This document shows positions 41,339 to 49,836 of a stretch of DNA of 64,000 bases, one piece after another. The stretch is from contig NZ_PVZC01000005.1 in assembly GCF_003002095.1 (NCBI RefSeq), positions 1-64,000 on the forward strand, given 5' to 3'. Within the stretch, counting starts at the first letter, position 1, and each line of letters begins with the position of its first letter. The notes beneath the pieces were generated by a model. That model worked only from the letters and a program-made list of their open reading frames with translations, did not search any database and was not told the origin of the DNA. This DNA is from Allonocardiopsis opalescens. GTDB lineage: Bacteria; Actinomycetota; Actinomycetes; Streptosporangiales; Streptosporangiaceae. The translations under genes were made by a program, and so were the position numbers.

Positions 41339-41986
41339 ATGGCCAAGCGGCGGAAGGTGGGGAATCTGCTGGCGCTCGCCGTGCTGTCGGCGCTGGTGCA
41401 GCGGCCGATGCATCCCTACGAGATGGCGTCGGTGCTGCGGTCGCGCGGCAAGGACGGCGATATGGCCATCAAGTGGGGCTCGCTGTACACGGTGGTGCGC
41501 AATCTCGCCCGGCACGGGTTCATCGAGGCGGTGGACGTGGGGCGGCAGGGGGCGCGTCCGGAGCGGACCACGTACCGGATCACCGGCGCGGGGCGGGCGG
41601 AGCTGGCCGACTGGACGCGCGAGCTGATCGCCGAGCCGGAACCGGAGCTGCCCCGGTTCAAGGCGGGACTCTCGGTGCTCGCGGTGCTGCCGCCCGGCGA
41701 GGTGGTCGAGCTGCTGCGGCGCCGGCTGGCGGCGCTGACGGAGGGAATCGCGGCACAGCGCGAGGCGCTGGTTCGGCACGGCGCGGAGGTCCCCCGGCTG
41801 TTCCTGGTCGAGGACGAGTACGAGCTGGCCGTCCGGGAGGCGGAGGCGGCCTGGGTGCGGTCGCTGCTGGACGAACTGGCCAGCGGCCGCTACCCCGGCC
41901 TGGACGCGTGGCGGGCCTGGCACGACACCGGCGAGATGCCGGCCGACCTGGCCGAACTCGCGGAGAGGGGCGGCGGCACCGGCTGA
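41339..41986 (+). CDS. PadR-family transcriptional regulator
   Basis: A 215-residue PadR protein. The N-terminal winged helix (LALAVLSALVQRPMHPYEMASVLRSR, then IKWGSLYTVVRNLARHGFIEAVDVGRQGARPERTTYRITGAG) spans about residues 10-90, and a C-terminal helical dimerisation domain follows (Vir_C-like), ending at about 205. PadR proteins repress phenolic-acid or drug-export genes and are released by ligand. Starts at ATG 41327 and 41339 are both possible; AGGAG at 41319-41323 is too close to the first. It is 192 bp upstream of the FAD monooxygenase, with two hairpins between, so the two may be separate transcripts. Confidence 0.9.
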   Translation: MAKRRKVGNLLALAVLSALVQRPMHPYEMASVLRSRGKDGDMAIKWGSLYTVVRNLARHGFIEAVDVGRQGARPERTTYRITGAGRAELADWTRELIAEPEPELPRFKAGLSVLAVLPPGEVVELLRRRLAALTEGIAAQREALVRHGAEVPRLFLVEDEYELAVREAEAAWVRSLLDELASGRYPGLDAWRAWHDTGEMPADLAELAERGGGTG

Positions 41987-41995
41987 CGAGGACAC

Positions 41996-42064
41996 CGGTC
42001 GGCGGAACGCCGACCGACGAGGAACGCAGTGCCCTGGCGGCGGTGTTGGCGCACCGCCGCCAGG
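41996..42064 (+). terminator. Tandem hairpins between padR and the FAD monooxygenase
   Basis: Hairpin 1: 9-bp stem at 41996-42004/42008-42016 with a GAA loop, 9 bases after the padR stop. Hairpin 2: perfect 13-bp stem CCTGGCGGCGGTG/CACCGCCGCCAGG (42033-42045/42052-42064) with a 6-base loop. Together they should terminate or attenuate transcription into the monooxygenase gene. Confidence 0.6.
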
Positions 42065-42178
42065 ACGGAGAACCTCCGACCGCGACCCGCGGGACGGGCC
42101 CCGGCCACAGGTGGCACCGACAACGATAGCCGGGCGGACTCGCGGGGTGGTCGACACGACACCTGACAGGAGTTCGTC

Positions 42179-43396
42179 ATGGCAGGAATCGAAACCGCGC
42201 TGGTCATCGGCGGTGGAATCGCCGGTCCGGCGGCCGCGGTGGCCTTGCGCCGGGCCGGCGTCGAGGCGGCGGTCTACGAGGCGTACCCGAGCACGGCCGA
42301 CGGCGTCGGCGGCACGCTCGCCATCGCGCCGAACGGGCTGGCCGCACTGGACGCGGTCGGCGTGCACGACGCCGTCGCCGCCATCGGCACCCCGATCGAG
42401 CGAAGCGTGATGTCCTTCGGGCGGCGCGCCGTCGCCCTCCCCCGGCTGGAGGGGCTGCCGCCCATGCGGGTGCTCGACCGGGCCCGGCTGAGCCGCGTGC
42501 TGCACGACCGCGCGCAGGCGCTGGGCGTGCCGGTCGTGCCCGGCAAGCGCCTGGTCGACGCGGTGGAGTCGGCCGACGGGGTCACCGCCCGGTTCGCCGA
42601 CGGCAGCACGGCGACGGCGGACGTGCTCATCGGCGCGGACGGGGTGCACTCGACGGTCCGCCGGCTCATCGACCCGCAGGCCCCCGGCCCGCGGCACACC
42701 GGGCTGGTGGGCCTGGAGTCCGAGGTGGACCTGGAGCTGCCCGAGGGGCCCGGCGGGATGACCTTCGCCTTCGGCTCGCAGGCGTACTACCTGTACTGGA
42801 CGCTGCCCGGAGGCCGGGTCGGCTGGGGCGCGAACCTGCCGCACCGGCGGCCGCTGAGCCTCACCGAGGCCCGTCGGGTCCCGCCCGAGCAGTGGCTGGC
42901 CACGCTGCGCGAGGTGTACGGCGGCGACTCCCCCGGCGGGGAGCTGGTCCGGCGCACCAGGCCGGAGAAGCTGCACGTGGTCGGCTCCACGCACATCATG
43001 CCGAGCGTGCCGCGCTGGCACCGCGGCCGCATGGTGCTGGTCGGCGACGCGGTGCACGCCCCGTCCAACAGCTCGGGGCAGGGCGCGTCCCTGGCCGTGG
43101 AGAGCGCGCTCCAGCTCGCCCGCTGCCTGCGCGACCTGCCCGACTTCGGTTCCGCCTTCGCCGCCTACGAGCGGCTGCGCCGGCCCCGGGTGGAGCGGAT
43201 CGCCGCCCGCGCCGCCCGGATCAACCAGGTCAAGGCACCGGGCCGGCTGACCAGGGCCATGATGCCGCTGGCGATGCGGCTGCTCTCCGCGACGGCGATG
43301 CGCCCCGAACGCACCTTCGGCCCGGAGCAGCGCCATCGGATCGACTTCGACGCCCCTGTCGAGCCCGGTGCAGGAGCCGCACGGCCGACGGGCTGA
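42179..43396 (+). CDS. FAD-dependent monooxygenase
   Basis: A 405-residue class A flavoprotein monooxygenase: N-terminal ALVIGGGIAGPAAAVALRRAGV (about residues 7-28), the NADPH/FAD 'DG' motif VLIGADGVHSTVRRLI (about 142-157) and MVLVGDAVHAPSNSSGQGASLAVESA (about 284-309). It is a different branch from the enzyme at 3828: the third motif reads HAPSNSSGQG rather than HAMSPDRGQG. It probably hydroxylates an aromatic or polyketide-like compound. CAGGAG precedes the ATG at 42179. PadR may regulate it; a 15-bp terminator follows. Confidence 0.88.
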   Translation: MAGIETALVIGGGIAGPAAAVALRRAGVEAAVYEAYPSTADGVGGTLAIAPNGLAALDAVGVHDAVAAIGTPIERSVMSFGRRAVALPRLEGLPPMRVLDRARLSRVLHDRAQALGVPVVPGKRLVDAVESADGVTARFADGSTATADVLIGADGVHSTVRRLIDPQAPGPRHTGLVGLESEVDLELPEGPGGMTFAFGSQAYYLYWTLPGGRVGWGANLPHRRPLSLTEARRVPPEQWLATLREVYGGDSPGGELVRRTRPEKLHVVGSTHIMPSVPRWHRGRMVLVGDAVHAPSNSSGQGASLAVESALQLARCLRDLPDFGSAFAAYERLRRPRVERIAARAARINQVKAPGRLTRAMMPLAMRLLSATAMRPERTFGPEQRHRIDFDAPVEPGAGAARPTG

Positions 43397-43398
43397 CA

Positions 43399-43443
43399 CG
43401 GCGGCGGGCACACGGCCGGCGAGCGGCTGTGTGCCCGCCGCCG
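43399..43443 (+). terminator. Terminator after the FAD monooxygenase
   Basis: Perfect 15-bp stem (core GGCGGCGGGCACAC/GTGTGCCCGCCGCC) with a 15-base loop, beginning 2 bases after the stop codon. Confidence 0.75.
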
Positions 43444-43544
43444 GCCTCCCGGAACGCGTCCGCTTGACGTCAACTCCGCTTGAGCTTGCACGGTGGTCGA
43501 AGCGGCCGCGCGGCCGCAGGACGCCACTGGAATCGAGGTCGGCC

Positions 43545-44183
43545 ATGCGGGTCGAGATCTATGCCGATGTGCTGTGCCCGTGGTGCTACATCGGGAAGAG
43601 GCGCCTCGCGGCGGCGCTGGACGCGGTCGACGGGCGCGACAGGGTGCGGCTGGTCTGGCGGGGGTACGAGCTGGCGCCCGACGCGGCGCGCACCCCGGGG
43701 CCGACCGCCGCCGAGGCGATGGCCGAGTGGTGGGGCGCCGAGGCGCCGCAGCGGGTGGCCCGGATCCGGGCGCTGGGTGCCGCCGAGGGACTGGAGCTGA
43801 ATCTTCATCTGGCCCGGCCGGTGAACACCTTCGACGCGCACCGGCTGTGCCGGCTGGCCGCCGGCCGCGGCCGCGCCGAGCAGATGGTGGAGCGGCTGTT
43901 CCGCGCCTACCACACCGAGGGTCTGAACGTGGCGGACCCGGAGACCCTGCGGCGCCTGGGCGTTGAGGCCGGGCTGCCGGACGGTGAGGCGGCCGCCGTC
44001 CTGGCGGGCGACGCCTACGCCGACGAGCTGCGCGCCGACCGGCGCCGCGCCGCCGAGCACGGCGTCACCGGCGTCCCGTCCCTGGTGATCGACGGCGCTC
44101 CGCCCGTCCCCGGCGTCCAGCCGCCCGCCCGGCTGCGCCTGCTGCTGGAATCCGCCCTGGCCGGCGCGGACGGAACCGCTTAG
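43545..44183 (+). CDS. DsbA-family oxidoreductase (FrnE-like)
   Basis: A 212-residue cytosolic thioredoxin-fold protein. VEIYADVLCPWCYIGKRRL (residues 2-20) contains the CPWC active site in the FrnE/2-hydroxychromene-isomerase branch, followed by FDAHRLCRLAAGRGRAEQMVERLFRAYHTEG (about 88-118), and GVTGVPSLVID (about 170-180) with the cis-Pro loop. FrnE proteins are disulfide isomerase/oxidase-like and occur with polyketide or stress genes. The ATG at 43545 is at the homology start; the frame extends upstream without support. Its stop abuts a transposase remnant, so the last few residues (GADGTA) may have been altered by an insertion. Confidence 0.88.
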   Translation: MRVEIYADVLCPWCYIGKRRLAAALDAVDGRDRVRLVWRGYELAPDAARTPGPTAAEAMAEWWGAEAPQRVARIRALGAAEGLELNLHLARPVNTFDAHRLCRLAAGRGRAEQMVERLFRAYHTEGLNVADPETLRRLGVEAGLPDGEAAAVLAGDAYADELRADRRRAAEHGVTGVPSLVIDGAPPVPGVQPPARLRLLLESALAGADGTA

Positions 44184-44285
44184 GGCGTGTCGTCGTGTCG
44201 TAGCGACATCACCAGTGCGGCCAGGGCGATGGCGGCCTGGGAGGAGGCGGCGGTCCCGTCGTATCGAGGGGCGGTGCCCCGCTGG
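44180..44285 (-). mobile_element. IS5-type transposase C-terminal remnant
   Basis: Read on the minus strand, the frame gives RGTAPRYDGTAASSQAAI, then ALAALVMSLRHDDTP and a stop: the C-terminal end of IS5-family DDE transposases (R-Y-D-x-T-A-x-S pattern and a short tail). The DNA at 44183 onward begins GGGCGTGTCGTCGTG, which looks like an IS terminal repeat. Only about 35 codons remain, wedged between the dsbA-like stop and the araC stop, with no catalytic residues. It is an inactive scar of an old insertion. Confidence 0.6.
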
Positions 44286-45302
44286 TTACCGCCCGCCGCT
44301 CCGCAGGTGCGACGGTGCGTCGCGGGCGGCGCTGAGGGCGGTGCGACGGTGCTCGGTGGGCGAGGTGCCGAAGGCGGCGCGGAAGGCGCGGCTGAAGGTG
44401 ACGGGCTGGGTGAGGCCCCAGCGTCGGGCGATGGTGCTGACCGGGACGTGCGCCAGGGCGGGGTCGGCCAGGTCGCGGGCGGTCCGGTCCAGCCGGCGGC
44501 GCCTGATCCAGGCGGCGACCGTCTCGCCGTGGTCGGTGAAGAGGCGGTGCAGGTGGCTCACTGAGATGTGCAGGGCGGCCGCCACCGCGGCGGGGTCCAG
44601 GCCGGGGTCGGGCAGCTCGGCCAGGATGAAGCCCTGCGCCCGCAGCAGCAGGGCGCGCCGGTGCGCCTCCGGGGCGAGCGCCTTCTCGGCCTCCAGGGTG
44701 TGCGCGAAGACGGCGGAGACCAGGTCGGTCAGCACGGCGCCCAGGCGCGGGCCGTCCTCGGGACGGAGTCCGGCTGAGCCGTCGGCGAGCCGGGTGAGGA
44801 AGGCGGCCAGCAGGGCGCCGACGCCGTCGCGTGCGGACATCGGCGCGCCGATCGCGCGGTCGACCAGCCGGCGCGGCAGGGCGAGCCGCTCCTTGAGGAA
44901 GTCCACGCCGACCAGCCGCATCGGACCGCCGCCGTCGCCGTAGGCGCGCATCCGCCAGGCGCGCGAGGTGTCGTTGGTGTTGAAGGTGGCGGTGTCGTGC
45001 ACGGTCTGCCAGCCGTCGCGGTCGACCTCCATCGTGCCGTGCAGCAGCATGGACAGGTGGAGGCCGTCGGGGTCGGACGAGCGGATCATCGCGGGGGTGC
45101 GCCACAGCGTCACCGGCTGGAGGGTCGTCGGCCACACCTCAACCGGGCCGAGCAGCATGTGGCGCTCGCGGAACCAGAAGTCCTCGGCGTGCTCGCTCCA
45201 CGCCTCCAGCGGCGCGTAGGTGGACGACAGCTGCTCACGCCACCGCGCGAAGCGCTCGGGCGCCGGGAAGCGCGCGCTATCGAACTCCACACCCACCGCC
45301 AT
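44286..45302 (-). CDS. AraC-family transcriptional regulator
   Basis: A 338-residue regulator. The N-terminal about 190 residues are a cupin-like sensor of the 'AraC-binding-like' type (EFDSARFPAPERFARWREQLSSTYAPLE, LHLSMLLHGTMEVDRDGW). The C-terminal double HTH at about residues 235-325 reads DPAAVAAALHISVSHLHRLFTDHGETVAAWIRRRRLDRTARDL, then IARRWGLTQPVTFSRAFRAAFGTSPTEHRR. The start at ATG 45302 (MAVGVEFDSARF) is preferred over the longer open frame. Divergent from the membrane protein at 45511, which may be its target; the 208-bp gap shows no obvious operator. Ligand unknown. Confidence 0.88.
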   Translation of the reverse strand: MAVGVEFDSARFPAPERFARWREQLSSTYAPLEAWSEHAEDFWFRERHMLLGPVEVWPTTLQPVTLWRTPAMIRSSDPDGLHLSMLLHGTMEVDRDGWQTVHDTATFNTNDTSRAWRMRAYGDGGGPMRLVGVDFLKERLALPRRLVDRAIGAPMSARDGVGALLAAFLTRLADGSAGLRPEDGPRLGAVLTDLVSAVFAHTLEAEKALAPEAHRRALLLRAQGFILAELPDPGLDPAAVAAALHISVSHLHRLFTDHGETVAAWIRRRRLDRTARDLADPALAHVPVSTIARRWGLTQPVTFSRAFRAAFGTSPTEHRRTALSAARDAPSHLRSGGR

Positions 45303-45510
45303 GCCGACCCCCGTAGCGCCGCCCGGTCCCGCGCCGGAGCCCCGCGCCCGGCCGGTCGGCACCAGTAAATCCGCGATCCCCGGGGCCGTCGAGCGGGTCC
45401 GATCGGACCGGCGGACGCGACCGCGGACCACCGCGGCCGCCATCCTTCGCCGCGACGGGGCAGACCATCGCCGACTGTGCCGTGACCAGGCACGTTCCTA
45501 GGGTCGAGCC

Positions 45511-46566
45511 ATGTCTGCGACTCCCAGAGAAAGCCCGGTCGGCCCGCGGCCGTCGCTGCCGCGGCGGCTCGGACCGGTCCTCGCGCTGTTCGCCCTGTCG
45601 CCGATCTGCGCGGAGTACCTGAGCGGCTACCACGGGCAGGGCATCGCGGACCTGCCCGGGCTGCTGCTCACGCTGCTGATCATCGGTCCGCTGTACGGCA
45701 CCGTCGCGCTGCTGATCCGCGAACTCACCCGCCGGACCGGCCGGGGCTGGCCGACCATGCTGCTGCTCGGCGCGGCCTTCGGGCTGGTCCAGGCGGGCCT
45801 CATCGACAAGGCCCTGTTCAACCACGCCTCCTTCGAGGGCGGCCCCTACTGGCAGCGGCTGCCGGCCCTGGTGCCCGGTCTGGACGTCGACCTGAGCCAA
45901 CTGCTGGTCTTCGTCGGCGGGCACATGGTCTGGAGCTTCGTGGCGCCGATCGCGGTGGTGGAGGGCTGCGCCCCGAGGCTGGGTGAACGCCCCTGGCTGG
46001 GGCGGACCGGCCTGGCCGTGGTGGCCGCGCTCTACCTCGCGACCGCGGTGTACTTCCACTTCGACTTCCAGGCCACCTACGGCTTCCAGCTCAGCCCGGT
46101 GCAGCTCGTCGGCACCGTCGCGGCCGTGGCGGCGCTGGTGCTCGCGGCCTTCGCCGTCCGGCGCCGGCCCGCCGCCACGCCGCGGCGGGTGCCGCCGCCC
46201 TGGCTGGTCGGCACCGCCGCCTTCGTGCTGCTGGCCGCGCACGGGCTGGCCCGCGAGCCCGAGGCGGGCGGCTGGGCGTGGCCGAGCATCGCGCTGTCGG
46301 TGCTGATCCTGGCGCTGCTGGGCGCGCTGCTGTGGTCGTGGTCGCGCCGCACCGGCTGGACGCGGCTGCACGTGCTGGCCGCGGCCGGCGCTCCGCTGCT
46401 GCTCTACGCGGTGATGGCCTTCCTGGTCCCGCCGCTGGAGGGCACCGACGCGGCGGGCAAGTACGCGTCCAACGCGCTGTTCCTGGTCGCGGTCGCCGCC
46501 CTGCTGGCCTGGGCCCGGCACCGGACGCGCCGTGCCGACGCCGGGGCACCCGCGCCGGCGCCGTGA
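45511..46566 (+). CDS. Polytopic membrane protein of unknown function
   Basis: A 351-residue protein with about nine to ten hydrophobic segments, for example LGPVLALFALSPICAEYLSGYH, LPGLLLTLLIIGPLYGTVALLI and LLVFVGGHMVWSFVAPIAVVEG. The pattern SPICAEYLSGYHG at the start of TM1 recurs in uncharacterised actinobacterial membrane proteins. No transporter motif, nucleotide site or large soluble domain is visible. It is divergent from the AraC regulator. I cannot assign a function. Confidence 0.75.
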   Translation: MSATPRESPVGPRPSLPRRLGPVLALFALSPICAEYLSGYHGQGIADLPGLLLTLLIIGPLYGTVALLIRELTRRTGRGWPTMLLLGAAFGLVQAGLIDKALFNHASFEGGPYWQRLPALVPGLDVDLSQLLVFVGGHMVWSFVAPIAVVEGCAPRLGERPWLGRTGLAVVAALYLATAVYFHFDFQATYGFQLSPVQLVGTVAAVAALVLAAFAVRRRPAATPRRVPPPWLVGTAAFVLLAAHGLAREPEAGGWAWPSIALSVLILALLGALLWSWSRRTGWTRLHVLAAAGAPLLLYAVMAFLVPPLEGTDAAGKYASNALFLVAVAALLAWARHRTRRADAGAPAPAP

Positions 46567-46601
46567 TGCCGGCCGGCTCAGCCCACCTACTCCATCACTC
46601 C

Positions 46602-46652
46602 CTAAATTCCTCAAACTTCCCTATTGCACTGACACTTAACGGAATTTAGAGT
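46602..46652 (+). promoter_or_regulatory. Promoter with 9-bp inverted repeat, leaderless start
   Basis: A -35 TTGCAC (46624-46629), a 17-bp spacer and a -10 TAGAGT (46647-46652), 6 bases before ATG 46659, so the mRNA is predicted to start at the ATG. CTAAATTCC (46602-46610) and GGAATTTAG (46641-46649) form a perfect inverted pair 30 bp apart around the promoter. The AT-rich patch stands out from the surrounding sequence. Confidence 0.7.
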
Positions 46653-46658
46653 ACTTCC

Positions 46659-47090
46659 ATGAGTGAACATCTCTACTCGGTGGAACAGGTGGCCGAGCGG
46701 CTTGGCCTGCATGTCCGCACCGTCCGCAACTACGTGCGCGACGGCCGGCTGGCGGCCGTGCGCATCGGGAAGCAGTACCGGATCGCGCACGAGGACCTTG
46801 AGTCCTTCACCGGCCGCCCGGTACCCGCTCCGCTGCGCGAGACCGTCCGGCGGCAGCGGCACACCGAGGTGTCGAGCATCGTGGAGATCGACGCGGTCGG
46901 CCCCGAGACGGCCGACCGCGTCACCACCCTGGTGATGGGCGCGGCCGCCAACCGCGGCCAGGGCGACCGGCCGCTGCGGATCGAGACGGCCTATGACGCG
47001 GAGCGGGCCCGCCTGAAGATCATCATCCTCGGCGGCCTGCGCGACAGCGCCCGGCTGTTCGAGTTCGTCGACGCGGCGCTGGCGCCATGA
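46659..47090 (+). CDS. Excisionase-like HTH regulator
   Basis: A 143-residue protein with an N-terminal MerR/excisionase-type HTH: YSVEQVAERLGLHVRTVRNYVRDGRLAAVRIGKQYRIAHEDLESF (residues 6-50). The C-terminal beta-rich domain (VSSIVEIDAVGPETADRVTTLVMGAAAN, then LRIETAYDAERARLKIIILGG, about 71-130) may bind a ligand. No ribosome site precedes the ATG, consistent with leaderless translation from the promoter 6 bases upstream. The stop overlaps the alpha/beta hydrolase start by ATGA. I infer a self-regulated regulator-hydrolase operon. Confidence 0.88.
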   Translation: MSEHLYSVEQVAERLGLHVRTVRNYVRDGRLAAVRIGKQYRIAHEDLESFTGRPVPAPLRETVRRQRHTEVSSIVEIDAVGPETADRVTTLVMGAAANRGQGDRPLRIETAYDAERARLKIIILGGLRDSARLFEFVDAALAP

Positions 47091-47926
47091 GCGCGATCTA
47101 CCGGTCCCCGGCCGGGGAGAGCGAACTCAAGCGGCGCTACCAGGAGCTGCTGGGCGGCTGGCCGGTCCCGTCCGAGCGGCTGCGCCTGCCCACCCGCGAG
47201 GGCGAGACCTTCGTCCTCGCCTCGGGGCCGCCGGACGCGCCGCCCTTGGTGCTGCTGCACGGATCGGGCGCGAACAACACCATGTGGATGTCCGACATCG
47301 GCCCCTGGTCCGAGCACTTCCGCACCTACGCCGTCGACCTCATCGGCGAGGCGGGCCTGAGCGCGCCCTCGCGTCCTGCGCTGGCCTCCGGCGCCTACGC
47401 GCACTGGCTGGACGACGTGTTCGACGGGCTCGGGATCGACGGCGCCTCGGTGGTCGGCGCCTCGCTGGGCGGCTGGATGGCGCTGGACTTCGCCACCCGC
47501 CGGCCGGAGCGGGTGACCCGGCTGGCCCTGCTGTGCCCCGGCGGCGTGGGGCGGCAAAAGTACGGCTGGCTGCCCGCGACCCTTCTGCTGAACCTGCTGG
47601 GCCCGTGGGGGATACGCCGGTCGGCGCGCTCCGTCGCGGGCCTGAGCGCGCCGGAGGCCGAACCCTTCCTCGACCACCTGGTGCTGACCTTCACCCACTT
47701 CAGGCCGCGCACCGAGCGGCTGCCGGTCTTCCCCGACGACGCGCTGCGCCGGCTGACCATGCCCGTGCTGGTGATAGCCGGCGACCGCGACGCCATGCTC
47801 GACTCCGCGGAGACCGCCCGCCGGGTGCGCGGCAGTGTGCCGCACGCCACCGTCGATCTGCTGCCCGGGGTCGGGCACTCGGTCATCGGCGCGACCGGGT
47901 CCGTCCTCGCGTTCCTCCGCGGCTGA
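47087..47926 (+). CDS. Alpha/beta-fold hydrolase coupled to the HTH regulator
   Basis: A 279-residue single-domain hydrolase: oxyanion region LVLLHGSGANNTMWM (about residues 47-61), nucleophile elbow GASLGGWMALDFA (about 125-137), acid in VIAGDRDAML and catalytic His in GVGHSVIGA near the C-terminus. This is the MhpC/lactonase-like branch. Translational coupling (ATGA) to a small-molecule-type regulator suggests that it degrades the regulator's ligand, but that is inference. Substrate unknown. Confidence 0.9.
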   Translation: MSAIYRSPAGESELKRRYQELLGGWPVPSERLRLPTREGETFVLASGPPDAPPLVLLHGSGANNTMWMSDIGPWSEHFRTYAVDLIGEAGLSAPSRPALASGAYAHWLDDVFDGLGIDGASVVGASLGGWMALDFATRRPERVTRLALLCPGGVGRQKYGWLPATLLLNLLGPWGIRRSARSVAGLSAPEAEPFLDHLVLTFTHFRPRTERLPVFPDDALRRLTMPVLVIAGDRDAMLDSAETARRVRGSVPHATVDLLPGVGHSVIGATGSVLAFLRG

Positions 47927-48080
47927 CGCGGCCGCCGGGTGTGCACTCGGTGTTAAGGCCCGTGGACGCCTCGCCAAGGACACCGCGGGTGAACCGTGTG
48001 ACGATTCCGGGGCAGGCAGACCTGGGCGGCCGACCGCGACGACCCGTCGCGGCCGGCCGTTCGCGAAACGGGGAAACGAC

Positions 48081-48677
48081 ATGGGAACCAAGCGCAGATC
48101 GATCACGGTGGCCGCCGCCGTACTCCTCGGGCTGGCCGCCGCCGCGCCCGCCTACGCCGGGACGGCCGCCGCGCCGCCCGCCCAGGGCGCGGGCGGCTGC
48201 AACCTGAACCTGGACACCGGGGCCGTGCGCTGCTTCGACAGCTTCCAGGAGGCGATCGTCCACGCGACCGGCGGGCTCATCGCCGATGCCCCGGCCGACG
48301 CGCGCACCGCCGCGGCCAGTACGGAGTTCGCCGCGCGCATGAACGCGCTGACGGAGGCCGACGGCTCGCCCGCCGCCGCGGTTGCGTCCGTGCCCATCTC
48401 GACCTTCTGGCAGCACCCCGACGAGGGCGGGGAGTTCTGGAACGTCACGGGGAACAGCGGCTGCGGGAACGGCACGACCATCGCCTACCGGATCAGCGAC
48501 ATCGACAACTACGACACCTGGTGGGACGACCGCATCTCCTCCTCCCAGGGCTGGAACGCCTGCGAGCCGAACCTCTACGAGGACCCGAACTACGCCGGAG
48601 CGCAGACGGGCTGGCACAGCAGGCGGATGCACCTCGGCGCGATGGAGGACCAGGCGTCCTCCATCCGCTGGCGCTGA
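48081..48677 (+). CDS. Secreted protein, unknown (I36-inhibitor-like C-terminus)
   Basis: A 198-residue secreted protein. The signal peptide is residues 1-26 (TKRRSITVAAAVLLGLAAAAPAYA). The mature protein has an early CNLNLDTGAVRCFDSFQEAI segment, then a C-terminal domain of about 95 residues with FWNVTGNSGCGNGTTIAYRISDIDNYDTWWDDRISS and CEPNLYEDPNYAG, which recalls the D-Y-G and LYEDPN patterns of gamma-crystallin/I36-type secreted proteins. Four cysteines could form two disulfides. The function is not known; a secreted inhibitor or surface protein is possible. The ATG at 48081 is set by the signal peptide. Confidence 0.75.
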   Translation: MGTKRRSITVAAAVLLGLAAAAPAYAGTAAAPPAQGAGGCNLNLDTGAVRCFDSFQEAIVHATGGLIADAPADARTAAASTEFAARMNALTEADGSPAAAVASVPISTFWQHPDEGGEFWNVTGNSGCGNGTTIAYRISDIDNYDTWWDDRISSSQGWNACEPNLYEDPNYAGAQTGWHSRRMHLGAMEDQASSIRWR

Positions 48678-48773
48678 GATCCGCCCCTTCGACGCAGCGC
48701 CGCCCAGCGGCCCGCGGGCGCCGTCCGGCCGCACCGCCGGACGGCGCCGGCGTCTGCCCAGGCAGGAGCTTCA

Positions 48774-49742
48774 ATGTCGATGCGCGACACTGGTGCCATG
48801 CCACCCGCTCCCCGCGCCCGCCCCGTCCGCTTCGCCGGCAGCGCGGTGAGCCTGGCCGGCTCGCTGACCCTGCCCGGCCGGGAGGCGCCGAGCCCGGGGG
48901 TGGTCATGGTCGGCGGCTCCGGCCCCACCGACCGCGACAACGACGTCTACTTCCCGCCGATCCGGCGCCACCTCGCGGCGGCCGGCTTCGCGGTGCTGTG
49001 CTACGACAAGCGCGGTGTCGGCGAGTCGTCCGGCGACTGGCGCGCGGCGACGATGGACGACCTGGCCGCCGACGCGGCCGCGGCGCTGGACTTCCTGCGC
49101 GCCCGGCCCGGGGTGCGCGCCGACGCGGTCGGCCTGTTCGGCCACAGCGAGGGCGGCTGGGTCGTGCTGCGCGCCGCCGCCGGGCGCGAGGACGCGGCCT
49201 GGGTGGTGACATGCGGCTGCCCGGGGACGACTCCTGCGGTGCAGGAGCGCCACGCGCTGGCGGGCGCGCTGGGGCGGGCCCGTACCACCGCGGCCGAGAC
49301 CGAACGCGCCCTCGCCCTGTACGACCGCCTGGTCGAGGCGGGCCGCGTCGGCGCCGACTTCGCCGCGGCGAAGCGGCTGCTCGGCGCCGCCGGGCGGCCC
49401 CGGGCCTTCCTGGAGCACTACTGGGCCCGGGTGGACGAGCGCCTGTGGCCGTTCCTCACCCGCAAGAACGACCACGATCCGGTCCCCGACGCGCTCCGGC
49501 TGCGCGGCCCGCACCTGGCCGTCTTCGGCGGCGCCGACGAACTGGTGCCCGTCGCCGAGAGCGTCCGCCTGTTCGGGGCCGCCGCCTGCCACCCGCTCCG
49601 CTCAAAGCGGGCGACGCTGACCGTTGAGGTCGTCCCGGGCGCCGACCACCGCGTGCAGACGGGCGGTACCCGCCTGGCGGCCGGCTACCTCGACATGCTC
49701 ACCCGCTGGATCACCGCCCGCACACCGGAGGCCCCGGGCTGA
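48774..49742 (+). CDS. Alpha/beta hydrolase (dienelactone hydrolase/acyl-peptidase-like)
   Basis: A 322-residue hydrolase. A strand-rich N-terminus is followed by VVMVGGSGPTDRDNDVYFPP (about residues 43-62), LCYDKRGVGESSGDW (about 74-88), the nucleophile elbow GLFGHSEGGWVVLRAA (about 118-133), the acid region VFGGADELVPV and a His in VVPGADHRV. The GxSEGG elbow and N-terminal layout match S9-like/estB hydrolases. AGGAG lies 7 bases before the ATG at 48774; ATG 48798 is an alternative. Substrate unknown; not coupled to a regulator. Confidence 0.88.
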   Translation: MSMRDTGAMPPAPRARPVRFAGSAVSLAGSLTLPGREAPSPGVVMVGGSGPTDRDNDVYFPPIRRHLAAAGFAVLCYDKRGVGESSGDWRAATMDDLAADAAAALDFLRARPGVRADAVGLFGHSEGGWVVLRAAAGREDAAWVVTCGCPGTTPAVQERHALAGALGRARTTAAETERALALYDRLVEAGRVGADFAAAKRLLGAAGRPRAFLEHYWARVDERLWPFLTRKNDHDPVPDALRLRGPHLAVFGGADELVPVAESVRLFGAAACHPLRSKRATLTVEVVPGADHRVQTGGTRLAAGYLDMLTRWITARTPEAPG

Positions 49743-49836
49743 GCGGACGGGGTGCCGCCGGACGGGCGGTCGAGGGCTAGACCGCCGCGCCGCTGGGAAG
49801 TGCGCCCGCAGAAGTGATCATCGTGGAGGAGGACCG

